Positions 1 through 8,147 of a DNA stretch of 64,000 nt are shown piece by piece (position 1 is the first letter of the stretch; each line of letters starts with the position of its first letter). The notes under the pieces are model-generated. The model saw only the letters and a list, made by a program, of their open reading frames with translations. It was not told the DNA's origin and made no database searches. This stretch comes from Nocardia mexicana NBRC 108244 (GTDB taxonomy: Bacteria > Actinomycetota > Actinomycetes > Mycobacteriales > Mycobacteriaceae). Made by a program: the position numbers and the translations under genes. The stretch covers positions 62,001 to 126,000 of the forward strand of contig NZ_BDBV01000046.1 in the NCBI RefSeq assembly GCF_001613165.1, in the 5' to 3' direction.

Positions 1-1148
1 GGGGTGCTGCTTCGGGCGGGGGTGGGGAGGAAGGCTTGGGCGAGGCGTTCGCCCTGGTGCTCCAGGAGTTCTGCGGCGTTGGTCTGGCAGCGCTGGAGGT
101 CGGGTTCCAGGGCGGTGAGGGGGTAGGTGGCGGCGAAACCGGCTGAGCGCAGCTGGTTCTCGTCGAGCAGGGTGCGGCCCGCGACGGCTACGGTGGGGAC
201 CCCGGCCGCAGCGGCCCGGGCGGCGACGCCCACAGGGGCCTTGCCGTGCAGGGTTTGGTCGTCGAGCGAGCCCTCGCCGGTGATCACCAGGTCCGCGTCC
301 TTCAGGCTGCGGTCGAAGCCCGCCAGGTCGAGCATCACGTCGATGCCCCCGGCCCGGCGGGCGCCGAGTACGGCGATCGCCGCGAACCCGATGCCGCCCG
401 CCGCACCCGCGCCCGGCCGACTCGCCGCGTCGAACCCGGTGCGCTGGGCGACCAGCCGGGCCCAATGCGCCAGGCCCGCCTCCAGCGCGGCCACAGCACC
501 GGCGCCCGCCCCCTTCTGAGGGCCGAAAATGCTTGCGGCGCCGACCGGTCCGAGCAGCGGATTGTCGACGTCGCTGGCCAGCACCAGCTCCACCTCGTGG
601 ATCCGGGGATCGAGCTGGTGCAGATCCAGGTAGGCGATGTCGGTCAGACCACCGCCACCCGGACCCGCCGGACGCCCGTCCGCGTCCAGCAGCGCCGCGC
701 CCAGCCCTGCCAGCAGGCCGGCGCCACCATCGGTGCAGGCACTGCCGCCCACACCGAGAACCACAGTGCCGCATCGGGTGTCGAGTGCCGCACGGAGTAG
801 CTCACCGACTCCGAGGCTGGTCGCGGTGAGCGGGGCGAGAGCGCCGCCCGGCAACTGCGACAGCCCGCACGCGGCGGCGGCCTCCACCACCGCGACGTTC
901 CCGTTGTGCGCGAACGCCGCCCGCACCACCTCGCCCGTCGGCCCACTGACTTCCGCAGTGGCGCGGTCGAATCCGGCCGCCACCGTCGCGTCCACCGTCC
1001 CCTCCCCGCCGTCGGCCACGGGGACCCAGCGGATGTCGGCGTCGGGGCGGACCCGGCGGATCCCGGCGGCCACCGCATCGGCGACCGCACCGGCGCTCAG
1101 CGACCCCTTGAACTTGTCCGGGGCCAGGACGATTCGTGGTGCGTTCAC
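1..1148 (-). CDS. Glycerate kinase (GlxK/GckA family), 3' end cut by window edge
   Basis: Phosphorylates D-glycerate, the last step of glyoxylate assimilation through tartronate semialdehyde. The GTG start at 1148 lies five bases after the stop of the reductase gene, so the two are in one operon; GAGAAG at the end of that gene serves as ribosome site. Visible family motifs are an N-terminal VLAPDKFKGS, the glycine-rich VLGVGGSACTDGG and ITGEGSLDDQTLHGKAP. The frame stays open to base 1 for about 382 residues. The family is usually 370-390 residues, so only a short C-terminal piece can be missing. The family call is from motifs; the substrate is supported by its neighbours glxR and hyi. Confidence 0.9.
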   Translation of the reverse strand, partial: MNAPRIVLAPDKFKGSLSAGAVADAVAAGIRRVRPDADIRWVPVADGGEGTVDATVAAGFDRATAEVSGPTGEVVRAAFAHNGNVAVVEAAAACGLSQLPGGALAPLTATSLGVGELLRAALDTRCGTVVLGVGGSACTDGGAGLLAGLGAALLDADGRPAGPGGGGLTDIAYLDLHQLDPRIHEVELVLASDVDNPLLGPVGAASIFGPQKGAGAGAVAALEAGLAHWARLVAQRTGFDAASRPGAGAAGGIGFAAIAVLGARRAGGIDVMLDLAGFDRSLKDADLVITGEGSLDDQTLHGKAPVGVAARAAAAGVPTVAVAGRTLLDENQLRSAGFAATYPLTALEPDLQRCQTNAAELLEHQGERLAQAFLPTPARSST

Positions 1149-1153
1149 GGCTG

Positions 1154-2038
1154 CTACTTCTCGCCGCGGCCGTTGAGGTTCTCGATCACCTTCAGCAGCG
1201 CCGAGTGATCGAGCGAGCCGTAGCCCTGCGCGCGGCCCGCGGCGATGAGCGAACCCACGAGCGCGCCGGTGGGCAAGGCGATATCGGCCTGCCGGGCGGC
1301 GTCGGCGATGATGCCCATATCCTTGTGGTGCAGGTCGATTCGGAATCCGGGCGCGAATTCGCGCGCCACCATGGACTTGCGCTTGAGCTCGAGGATGCGA
1401 CTGCCCGCGAGGCCACCGGCGAGGACGTCCAGTCCCTTGCCCGCGTCGACGCCCAGCGACTCCATCAGCACGATGGCCTCCGCCACCAGGGCGTAGGTGC
1501 CGCCCACGACCAACTGGTTGGCGGCCTTGACGATCTGCCCGGCACCGTGCTCGCCGACGTGGATGAAGGTCTTGCCGACGGCGTCGAAAATCGCTGTGGC
1601 GGAGTCGAAATCGGAGTCCGTACCGCCGACCATGATGGACAGCACGCCCTGCTCGGCACCGGCCTGGCCGCCGGACACCGGCGCGTCCAGCACCCGGAAC
1701 CCGCCCTTGGCGCCCGCCTCGGCGATCGCGATCGAGCTCTCCGGCCGGATGGTCGAGAAGTCGATCAGCAGAGCGCCTTTCGGGGCGTTCGCGAAGACGC
1801 CGTCCTCGCCGAGCACCACCTCCTCGACCTGAGGATGGTTGGGCAGCATGGTGATCACGATCTCGGCGTCGCGCACCGCCTCGGCGATGTTCTCGGCCTT
1901 CTTGCCGCCCTCGGCCTCCAGCTTGTCCAGCGCCTCGGTGTTGAGGGTGTAGCCGGTGACCTCGTGTCCGGCTCGTACCAGGTGGCCCGCCATCGGCGAA
2001 CCCATGATGCCGAGGCCGATGAAACCGATCTTGCTCAT
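1154..2038 (-). CDS. glxR: 2-hydroxy-3-oxopropionate (tartronate semialdehyde) reductase
   Basis: NAD(P)H-dependent reduction of tartronate semialdehyde to D-glycerate in the cytosol. The 294-residue length is typical of the beta-hydroxyacid dehydrogenase family. The N-terminal Rossmann motif is GFIGLGIMGSPMAGHL, the substrate loop is DAPVSGGQAGAEQG, and the catalytic lysine sits in GAGQIVKAANQL. It lies 11 bases downstream of hyi and 5 bases upstream of glycerate kinase, the usual glyoxylate-pathway order. Glyoxylate carboligase, which would supply the substrate, is not in the window. A related 3-hydroxyisobutyrate dehydrogenase is the main alternative, but the neighbours favour GlxR. Confidence 0.92.
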   Translation of the reverse strand: MSKIGFIGLGIMGSPMAGHLVRAGHEVTGYTLNTEALDKLEAEGGKKAENIAEAVRDAEIVITMLPNHPQVEEVVLGEDGVFANAPKGALLIDFSTIRPESSIAIAEAGAKGGFRVLDAPVSGGQAGAEQGVLSIMVGGTDSDFDSATAIFDAVGKTFIHVGEHGAGQIVKAANQLVVGGTYALVAEAIVLMESLGVDAGKGLDVLAGGLAGSRILELKRKSMVAREFAPGFRIDLHHKDMGIIADAARQADIALPTGALVGSLIAAGRAQGYGSLDHSALLKVIENLNGRGEK

Positions 2039-2049
2039 TCACTTGCTCC

Positions 2050-2859
2050 TTATCGCGTGGGCAGCCAGGCAAAGCTGTCGGCGCTGGCGCCGGAGGGGAG
2101 GTATTCGGCGGCGATATGACCGCGATATCCGGCCGCGCCGATCTTGTCGACGTAGCCGAAGATGTCGAGTTCGCCGGTGCCGGGCTCGTGCCGCCCGGGA
2201 GCGTCGGCGATCTGCACGTGGGCGATCCGGTCGCCGTAGCGCTCGACGACCTTGTCCAGGTCGTCGCCGTTGGTGGCCAGGTGATACAGATCCGCGAGCA
2301 GGCCCAGGTTCGCCGCCCCCTGCGCGGCGCGCACCCGATCGAGCACGCCGACCACGTCCGCGGCGGTCTTCAGCGGATAGGCCTCGATGCCGCTGACCGG
2401 CTCCAGCAGCACGGTGCCGTCGATTTCGGCGATCGCGCGCGCGGCCAGCGCCAGATTGCGCAGCGCCACCTCGTCCTGCTCGCCGGGGTCGACGTCGTCG
2501 ATCCTGTTGCCGTACAACGCATTGAACGCGCGGCAACCCAGCCGGCGACCGATCCGTACGGCGACGGCGACGCTGTCGGCGAACTCCTGCTCGCGCCCCG
2601 GCCACGACACCAGGCCGCGCTCACCGGCGGGCATGTCACCGGCGAACAGGTTGAGGCCGATCAACTGCACACCGGCCTGCTCGATGGCCTGCACGAAGGC
2701 ATCCACCTCGGCGTCGGTGGGGGTGGCGGTGTCGAACGGCCACCAGAATTCGACCGCGTCGAAACCGGCCGCCTTGGCGGCCGCGGGGCGGTCCAGCAGG
2801 GGGATCTCTTTGAACAGGATGGACAGGTTCACCGCGTAGGGCAGTGGTTGGTCAGTCAT
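2050..2859 (-). CDS. hyi: Hydroxypyruvate isomerase (TIM-barrel, Hyi family)
   Basis: Interconverts hydroxypyruvate and tartronate semialdehyde. The 269-residue protein has the xylose-isomerase-like TIM-barrel pattern, including N-terminal YAVNLSILFKEIPLLDR, LIGLNLFAGDMPAGERG in the first quarter and a metal-site region around LLEPVSGIEAYPL. An open frame continues upstream to 3015, but the start is placed at the ATG at 2859, where GAGAAGAGAA lies just before it and family homology begins. It heads the leftward operon with glxR and glycerate kinase. The 5' region is shared with the divergent uric acid operon, so both may answer to the same regulator. Confidence 0.9.
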   Translation of the reverse strand: MTDQPLPYAVNLSILFKEIPLLDRPAAAKAAGFDAVEFWWPFDTATPTDAEVDAFVQAIEQAGVQLIGLNLFAGDMPAGERGLVSWPGREQEFADSVAVAVRIGRRLGCRAFNALYGNRIDDVDPGEQDEVALRNLALAARAIAEIDGTVLLEPVSGIEAYPLKTAADVVGVLDRVRAAQGAANLGLLADLYHLATNGDDLDKVVERYGDRIAHVQIADAPGRHEPGTGELDIFGYVDKIGAAGYRGHIAAEYLPSGASADSFAWLPTR

Positions 2860-3185
2860 GCGTTCTCTTCTCTGTCGGACCCGCCGCGCCGGTGTGAGCC
2901 GGGTTGGGGGCGCCGTCGTCCTTGGAGGTCCGACCTCGTCGACAGGACCCGTTGCTGTCGTCGGGACCGTCGTTGTCGACCGATCCGTCGTTCCGGCGAA
3001 TGACGGGAGACGCAACTCGAGGATCTATGTCCCGTCTCGGTTCCGGCGTCCACCGGAACGACGGCGCCGGTTGGCGAGCGCCGGGTCGAGGTGTCGGCGT
3101 CCGGCAATGCCCTGGTGGGGGCGATATTCGGACCGATCACGGAGGGCGTCGATGCCCGGACACCACGCTCGATAGTGGTTCCGTG

Positions 3186-3208
3186 ATATGGAATCTTTCT
3201 TCCGCTAT
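3186..3208. promoter_or_regulatory. Candidate IclR operator 1 (GGAA-N6-TTCC)
   Basis: Imperfect inverted sequence with half sites TGGAA and TTCCGC. Its right half contains CTTCCGCTAT (3199-3208), and the same ten bases recur at 6551-6560, upstream of the IclR gene. Assignment to that IclR protein is inference from this shared word and the locus layout. Confidence 0.5.
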
Positions 3209-3279
3209 TCGACGGTAGCGGCAACCAAGTGTGGCGGTCAACACTTTGGCCGAAATCCGGGTGAACCTCGGCCGACCCG

Positions 3280-3332
3280 TTGACAGTCGTTGTGAGCGGT
3301 CTTACATTCGGTCATACGGAATTTGAATTCCG
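3280..3332 (+). promoter_or_regulatory. Promoter of the uric acid operon with overlapping operator
   Basis: TTGACA at 3280-3285, a 17-base spacer and TACATT at 3303-3308 form a near-consensus housekeeping sigma promoter. Eight bases downstream lies a perfect inverted repeat: arms CGGAATT (3317-3323) and AATTCCG (3326-3332) with a two-base centre. An operator at the transcription start fits repression relieved by an inducer, as in other IclR-controlled purine genes. Confidence 0.65.
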
Positions 3333-3380
3333 CATTGCAGAAGTTCAGCTATCCCGGTCTTCCGGATGGAGGTGCGTCCG

Positions 3381-3878
3381 GTGACGGAATCGCAGTCGAT
3401 CGCCCAGCTCAACGAGCTGCCCGTGGAAACTTGGCGGGCGGCCCTGGAACCCGTTGTGGCCGTTGCGGAATGGATCGACGAGGTGGCGGCTGCCCGGCCC
3501 TACGCCGACCGCTCGGCGCTGCTGGACCTGGCCGAACGGTCGGCGCTCGCGCTCACCGAGAGCCAGGTCCGCCGGGCGCTGGCCGACCATCCGCGCATCG
3601 GCGCCGCCACCGCGCCCGGCTCCCGGGCCGCGCGCGAACAGTCGGGCGTCGATGCCGCCGACGCCGAACTCGCCGCGCAACTGCGCGACGGCAACCTCGC
3701 CTACGAGGAGAAGTTCGGCCACATCTACCTGGTGTGCGCCTCGGGCCGCAGCGGCCACGAGATGCTCGCCGATCTGTCGGAACGGCTCGGCAACGAGCCG
3801 GACGACGAAATCCTGGTCACCCGAAGAGAACTCGCCGCCATCGCACGAAAGCGGCTGGAACGGATGGTTGTTCAATGA
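3381..3878 (+). CDS. uraD: OHCU decarboxylase (2-oxo-4-hydroxy-4-carboxy-5-ureidoimidazoline)
   Basis: Third enzyme of urate breakdown; it makes S-allantoin from OHCU. The family signature HPRIG is present in ALADHPRIGAA, with the downstream KFGHIYLVCASGRS segment lining the active site. The GTG at 3381 is preferred over an in-frame ATG at 3366 because GGAGG at 3367-3371 is then well spaced. That gives 165 residues, normal for a bacterial UraD. The stop overlaps the uraH start (ATGA), so the two are translationally coupled. First gene of the uraD-uraH-uox-permease-iclR run. Confidence 0.94.
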   Translation: MTESQSIAQLNELPVETWRAALEPVVAVAEWIDEVAAARPYADRSALLDLAERSALALTESQVRRALADHPRIGAATAPGSRAAREQSGVDAADAELAAQLRDGNLAYEEKFGHIYLVCASGRSGHEMLADLSERLGNEPDDEILVTRRELAAIARKRLERMVVQ

Positions 3879-4210
3879 CGCGCAGCGCCATTACCACTCA
3901 TGTGCTCGACACCGCCGCCGGTCATCCGGCCCGGGGTGTCGCCGTGCGCCTGGAGGCCCGCGCCGGCGACGGCTGGCGGGAGCTGGGTACCGGTCGCACC
4001 GACGACGACGGCCGGGTCGCGGCCATCGGCCCGGAGCGGGTGGACGCCGGCGACTATCGCCTGATCTTCGACGCCGCAGGCTATTTCGGCGATCGCGACC
4101 GATTCTTCCCCGAGGTGACGGTGACCTTCACCGTCGCCGATCCGCAGCAGCACCACCACGTGCCGCTGCTGCTGTCCCCGTTCGCCATTTCCACCTATCG
4201 AGGGAGCTGA
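3875..4210 (+). CDS. uraH: 5-hydroxyisourate hydrolase (transthyretin-like)
   Basis: Hydrolyses 5-hydroxyisourate, the product of uricase, to OHCU. The 111-residue length matches the family. The N-terminal THVLDTAAGHPA motif supplies the first catalytic histidine, an RFFPEVTVTF strand lies in the middle, and the protein ends in YRGS, the C-terminal tetrapeptide diagnostic of hydrolase rather than transthyretin. It overlaps uraD by four bases and is followed five bases later by uox, so the three urate enzymes are co-transcribed. Confidence 0.96.
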   Translation: MTRSAITTHVLDTAAGHPARGVAVRLEARAGDGWRELGTGRTDDDGRVAAIGPERVDAGDYRLIFDAAGYFGDRDRFFPEVTVTFTVADPQQHHHVPLLLSPFAISTYRGS

Positions 4211-4215
4211 CTTCC

Positions 4216-5118
4216 ATGGCCATCCAGCTCGGGCCCAACCAGTACGGCAAGGCCGAAAACCGCCTCGTGCGCGTCTTCCGCGACACCGCGCGGCACCAGA
4301 TCCGCGACCTCAACGTCTCCTCCGCGCTGCGCGGCCGGTTCGCCGACGCCCACATCACCGGGGACCAGCGCGACATCCTGCCCACCGACACCCAGAAGAA
4401 CACCGTCTTCGCCTTCGCCAAGGAGAAGGGCGTGGAGGCGATCGAGGACTTCGGCCTGACCCTCGCCGACCACTTCATCGCCCGCTGCCCGGGCGCCGAC
4501 GGCGCGCGCGTCGAGATCGACGAATATGCCTGGGACAGAATCCCTGTCGACGGCATCGGCCACGATCACTCGTTCGTGCAGAGCGGCGGCGTGCGGACCA
4601 CCGTCATCAACGTCGACGGCGTCGGCCCGGATCGGCGCGCGCATGTCGTCTCGGGCATCAAGGATCTGGTGGTGCTGAAGTCCACCGGGTCGGAGTTCCA
4701 CGGCTACTTCAAGGACAAGTACACCACGCTCGAGGAGACCAGCGACCGGATCATGGCGACCTCGCTGGTGGCGCGGTGGCGCTACGACCACACGGATGTC
4801 AACTGGGACAAGTCTTTCGACTCCATTCGCTCGATCCTGCTGCGGCAGTTCGCCGCCGTGCACTCCTACGCCCTGCAGCAGACCCTCTACAGCATGGGCC
4901 GCGCCGTGCTCGAGCAGCATCGCGAGGTCGCCGAGATCAGGTTCTCCGCGCCGAACAAGCACCACTTCCTTTATGACATAGGACGTTTCGGCCTCGACAA
5001 CCCGGGCGAGGTGTTCATCGCCGCGGATCGGCCCTACGGCCTGATCGAGGCCGCGGTCGAGCGCGACGACGCCACCGAGCGTGGCGCGGCATGGCACGGG
5101 ATTCCCGGCTTTTGCTGA
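4216..5118 (+). CDS. uox: Urate oxidase (uricase)
   Basis: Cofactor-free oxidation of urate to 5-hydroxyisourate. The 300-residue protein carries duplicated T-fold features: DTQKNTVFAFAKEKG in the first half (with the active-site threonine region), FHGYFKDKYTTL in the middle and APNKHHFLYDIGRFG near the C-terminus, all strongly conserved in uricases. ATG at 4216 follows GGGAG after a short gap. It is flanked by the two enzymes that process its product and by a purine permease, giving a complete import-to-allantoin unit. Allantoinase is not in the window. Confidence 0.97.
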   Translation: MAIQLGPNQYGKAENRLVRVFRDTARHQIRDLNVSSALRGRFADAHITGDQRDILPTDTQKNTVFAFAKEKGVEAIEDFGLTLADHFIARCPGADGARVEIDEYAWDRIPVDGIGHDHSFVQSGGVRTTVINVDGVGPDRRAHVVSGIKDLVVLKSTGSEFHGYFKDKYTTLEETSDRIMATSLVARWRYDHTDVNWDKSFDSIRSILLRQFAAVHSYALQQTLYSMGRAVLEQHREVAEIRFSAPNKHHFLYDIGRFGLDNPGEVFIAADRPYGLIEAAVERDDATERGAAWHGIPGFC

Positions 5119-5155
5119 CTCGCGGCCTGACCATCTGAATACAGGAGGTGCGGCG

Positions 5156-6505
5156 ATGGCCGCAGCCGAAGAACCCGTACGACATCCGGTCGACGAGCTG
5201 CCTCCCCCGTGGCAGCTCGTCGCGGGCGGACTCCAGCACATCGCGGCGATGGTCGCGGGTGTGGTGGCGCCGCCGCTGATCATCGGGGCCGCGGTCGGGC
5301 TGAACCACGCCGATCAGGCGATGCTCATCACCGCCAGCCTGTTCACGGCGGGCCTGGCCACGCTGCTGCAATCGCTGGGCTGGTGGCGATTCGGGTCGCG
5401 GCTGCCGCTGATGAACGGGGCGTCGTTCGCCGCGGTGGCGCCGGTGCTGGCGATTGCCAAGACGGCGGCGCCGGGCTCGGCCCTGCCCGCGGTCTACGGT
5501 GCGACACTGGTGGCGGGTGTGCTGGCAACCCTTGCGGCGCCGTACTTTTCGAGGCTGCGGCGGTTCTTCCCGCCGGTGGTGGGCGGCACCGTGATCACCC
5601 TGATCGGTCTCTCGCTGCTGCCCGTCACCCTGAACTGGGTGCGCGGTACCGGCGAGGGGGAGGGCGGCTCGGCGCCGGTGCCGATGGAGAATCTGCTGAT
5701 CGCCGGTGCCGCCCTGCTGGTGGTGCTGGTCTGCCACCGGTTCCTGCGGGGTTTCGCCAAGCAGCTGTCGCTGCTGATCGGCCTGGTGGTCGGATCGCTG
5801 CTGGCCTGGCCGCTCGGCCTGGTGAACAGCGCGCCGCTGCGCGATGCCGAGATCGTCGGATTCATGCCGCCGATGCACTTCGGAGCGCCGCAGTTCCAGA
5901 TCGGCGCGATCGTCACCATGTCCATCGTGATGCTGGTGGTGATGACCGAGAGCACCGCCACCATGATGGCCCTCGGTGAGATCGTGGACCGGCCCGCGGA
6001 GGAGCGGACCGTCGCCGACGGCCTGCGCGCGGTCGGCGTCGGCACCGCGGTGAGCGCGCTGCTCGGCGGCTTCGCGTGCAGCGCCTTCGCGCAGAACGTC
6101 GGACTGGTGGCGCTGTGCCGGATGTACAGCCGCTACATCGTGGCCGCCAGCGGTGCGCTGCTGGTGCTGCTCGGGCTGTTCCCGGTGGCCAGCGGGGTGG
6201 TCGAGCTGGTGCCGAAGCCGGTGCTGGGCGGGGCCGGGCTGGTGCTGTTCGGGACCGTGGCCGCGGGCGGCATCCGCACCCTGGCCAAGGCGGATCTGGG
6301 GGATCCGGTGAACTCGCTGATCGTCGGGGTGTCGCTGTTCATCGGCATGACGCCGACGGTGGTTCCCTCGTTCTACGAAGGTCTGCCCGGTCCGCTGGCT
6401 ACGATCATGGGGTCGGGGATCAGCGCGGGCTGCCTCACCGCGATCGTGCTGCACCAGGCGTTCCGGATCCGGGCGCAGCGGGTTGCGGGGGCGGCGGGCA
6501 TCTAG
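5156..6505 (+). CDS. NCS2 family purine (urate/xanthine) permease
   Basis: Inner-membrane nucleobase:cation symporter; the neighbourhood points to urate or xanthine as substrate. The 449-residue protein has the multi-helix hydrophobic profile of NCS2 carriers, with QHIAAMVAGVVAPPLIIG near the start, NGASFAAVAP in the middle and the glutamate/threonine-rich MTESTATMMALGE helix that forms part of the substrate site. The start is the ATG at 5156, preceded by a strong AGGAGGTG; the open frame extends upstream into uox but has no ribosome site there. The exact purine transported cannot be read from sequence. Confidence 0.92.
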   Translation: MAAAEEPVRHPVDELPPPWQLVAGGLQHIAAMVAGVVAPPLIIGAAVGLNHADQAMLITASLFTAGLATLLQSLGWWRFGSRLPLMNGASFAAVAPVLAIAKTAAPGSALPAVYGATLVAGVLATLAAPYFSRLRRFFPPVVGGTVITLIGLSLLPVTLNWVRGTGEGEGGSAPVPMENLLIAGAALLVVLVCHRFLRGFAKQLSLLIGLVVGSLLAWPLGLVNSAPLRDAEIVGFMPPMHFGAPQFQIGAIVTMSIVMLVVMTESTATMMALGEIVDRPAEERTVADGLRAVGVGTAVSALLGGFACSAFAQNVGLVALCRMYSRYIVAASGALLVLLGLFPVASGVVELVPKPVLGGAGLVLFGTVAAGGIRTLAKADLGDPVNSLIVGVSLFIGMTPTVVPSFYEGLPGPLATIMGSGISAGCLTAIVLHQAFRIRAQRVAGAAGI

Positions 6506-6550
6506 TCCCGCCTCGGTCACGGCACTACTCTTCCGTATCATCGAAGTCTA

Positions 6551-6581
6551 CTTCCGCTATGCGAACTTCCATAAGGCGGAA
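6551..6581. promoter_or_regulatory. Candidate IclR operator upstream of the regulator gene
   Basis: CTTCCGCTAT at 6551-6560 repeats the decamer found at 3199-3208. TTCCGC (6552-6557) is mirrored by GCGGAA (6576-6581), and a further TTCCGTAT lies just upstream. This suggests autoregulation plus control of the divergent purine/glyoxylate promoters. Confidence 0.5.
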
Positions 6582-6629
6582 CCGGCTGCGAAGATGGTGG
6601 GCATGCCCACCGATGAAGGAAGGATCGCC

Positions 6630-7394
6630 GTGACCGAAGCCAGTCCGCGGACCGGCGGGGTGCAGTCCGTCGATCGCGCCTTCGAACTGCTGGAGCTGGT
6701 CGCCGACGCGGGCGGGGAGGCGACGCTGTCGCAGCTGGCCGAGGCGTCCGGCCTGCCGCAGCCGACCATCCACCGGCTGCTGCGCACCCTGATCACCGGC
6801 GGTTACATCCGCCAGCAGCCTTCCCGCCGATATTCCTTGGGGCCCAGGCTGATTCGTCTCGGCGAGACGGCCGGCCGGGTGCTCGGCGCCTCGGCCCGCC
6901 CGCACCTGACCCGGCTGCGCGACCTCACCGGCGAGACCTCCAACATGGCGGTGCTCGACGGCGATCAGGTCGTCTACGTCGCCCAGGTGCCCTCCCCGCA
7001 CGCCATGCGGATGTTCACCGAGGTGGGCCAGCGCGTCGACCTGCACTGCACCGCCGTCGGCAAGGCCGTCCTCGCGACCTTGGCGCCCGAGGAGAGCGAC
7101 CGCATCCTGTCCCGCATCTCCATGAGCCCCCGCACCACCCACACCATCACCGACCCGTCGGTCATGCGCACCGAGGTCGACCGCATCCGCATCCAGGGCT
7201 ACGCGGTAGACGACGGCGAACAGGAAATCGGCGTCCGCTGTTTCGCCGTAGCAATCCCGAATGCCCCTACGCGCGCAGCTATTTCGATCTCCGGCCCCCA
7301 GGCCCGAGTCTCCGGCTTGGACATGGACGCGATCATTCCGCTACTCCAGGAGACCGCGGCCAACCTGGGCAAGGACCTGACGGCCCAGAGCTGA
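6630..7394 (+). CDS. IclR family transcriptional regulator of purine/glyoxylate genes
   Basis: DNA-binding repressor or activator, 254 residues. The N-terminal winged helix spans roughly residues 10-70 (SVDRAFELLELVADAGGEATLSQLAEASGLPQPTIHRLL region), followed by the IclR effector domain with VYVAQVPSPHAMR and LHCTAVGKAVLA. GTG at 6630 is chosen because GAAGGA lies at normal distance and the length is typical; upstream ATGs lie in what looks like operator DNA. Its position at the end of the urate operon and the shared CTTCCGCTAT word suggest it controls urate and glyoxylate genes. Its last 84 bases are duplicated at 7944-8027. Confidence 0.9.
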   Translation: MTEASPRTGGVQSVDRAFELLELVADAGGEATLSQLAEASGLPQPTIHRLLRTLITGGYIRQQPSRRYSLGPRLIRLGETAGRVLGASARPHLTRLRDLTGETSNMAVLDGDQVVYVAQVPSPHAMRMFTEVGQRVDLHCTAVGKAVLATLAPEESDRILSRISMSPRTTHTITDPSVMRTEVDRIRIQGYAVDDGEQEIGVRCFAVAIPNAPTRAAISISGPQARVSGLDMDAIIPLLQETAANLGKDLTAQS

Positions 7395-7466
7395 GCCTGT
7401 TCGACACCGATACCGACAGTTTCGACGCGGTCTGGCAAACGGCCCGACCGGTGGAAGGCTGAGCCG

Positions 7467-7937
7467 ATGGCGCGCACCGAGTTCTACGACGATCCATCCG
7501 CACCAGAGCCGAACAGTCTTGTCGTCACTGCTTCCGCCGTGGTGTGCGACGACATGGGTCGCATCCTGCTTCAACGACGCGCTGACAGCGGCCTATGGGC
7601 ACTGCCTGGCGGCGGCATGGAGATGACCGACAGCCTCCCCGGCTGCGCGGTACGAGAGGTCAAGGAAGAAACCGGTCTCGACATCGAATTCACCGGGCTC
7701 GTCGGCACTTACACCGATCCGCGCCACGTCATTGCCTATAGCGACGGCGAGGTCCGGCGCCAGTTCAACGTGTGCTTCCTTGCTCGTGTCATCGGGGGCG
7801 ATCTCGTCATATCCGATGAGTCCACCGAACTACGGTTCGTGGACCCCGCCGAACTGGACAGCCTCGACATGCATCACACGCAGCGACTCAGGCTGGCCCA
7901 CTATTTAGAGGGGCGAAGCACGCCATACCTCGGCTGA
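7467..7937 (+). CDS. NUDIX hydrolase
   Basis: Probable nucleoside-diphosphate-X pyrophosphatase or mutator-type hydrolase, 156 residues. The NUDIX box is complete: glycines of LPGGGMEM, then REVKEETGL with the metal-binding glutamates, near residues 48-70. The substrate cannot be told from sequence. The gene looks recently acquired: it contains a TTA leucine codon near its end (HYLEG), very rare in this GC-rich setting, and its composition is visibly less GC-biased than its neighbours. It sits between the iclR 3' end and a duplicated copy of that 3' end. Confidence 0.88.
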   Translation: MARTEFYDDPSAPEPNSLVVTASAVVCDDMGRILLQRRADSGLWALPGGGMEMTDSLPGCAVREVKEETGLDIEFTGLVGTYTDPRHVIAYSDGEVRRQFNVCFLARVIGGDLVISDESTELRFVDPAELDSLDMHHTQRLRLAHYLEGRSTPYLG

Positions 7938-7943
7938 TTTCGC

Positions 7944-8027
7944 ACCGGCCTGAACATGGGGCGCGATCATCCCGTTGCTCTGGGGGCCACGGCCGAACTG
8001 GGCAAGGACCTGACGGCCCAGGGTTGA
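7944..8027 (+). repeat. Duplicated 3' tail of the iclR gene
   Basis: The last ~84 bases of iclR (7311-7394) recur here at roughly 80 percent identity, with 24 identical bases covering the LGKDLTAQ codons and with the stop codon conserved. Small indels break the reading frame upstream, so this is a non-coding remnant. The pair of direct repeats brackets the NUDIX gene. Confidence 0.8.
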
Positions 8028-8080
8028 GCCCGCGATTCAGAATTCCGGCTCGGCCAAGGGATAGAGGCGCCGGAGCTTGG

Positions 8081-8110
8081 GTAACCTTTATAAAGCGGTA
8101 GTAGGGTTAC
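8081..8110. promoter_or_regulatory. Inverted repeat before the hydrolase/CGNR pair
   Basis: GTAACC (8081-8086) and GGTTAC (8105-8110) are inverted with an AT-rich 18-base centre containing TTTATAAAG, unusual in this GC-rich DNA. Probably the promoter/operator of the following two-gene unit. Confidence 0.45.
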
Positions 8111-8147
8111 TTTGGCCTAGTGGTTCCGGAGGGTGAAGGAGGTTGTG

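Larger units (their letters stand above)
2860..3380. promoter_or_regulatory. Divergent intergenic control region between hyi and uraD
   Basis: About 520 bases without a supportable gene; short frames here show no family signature. The left half is GC-rich and featureless. The right half holds two operator-like inverted sequences (3186-3208 and 3317-3332) and a well-formed rightward promoter (3280-3308). The leftward promoter for hyi was not located. Confidence 0.7.

Noticed and set aside
5015..6541. A 508-residue minus-strand frame over the NCS2 permease gene
   Set aside because: Antisense shadow; the plus-strand frame has a strong ribosome site, membrane helices and NCS2 motifs.
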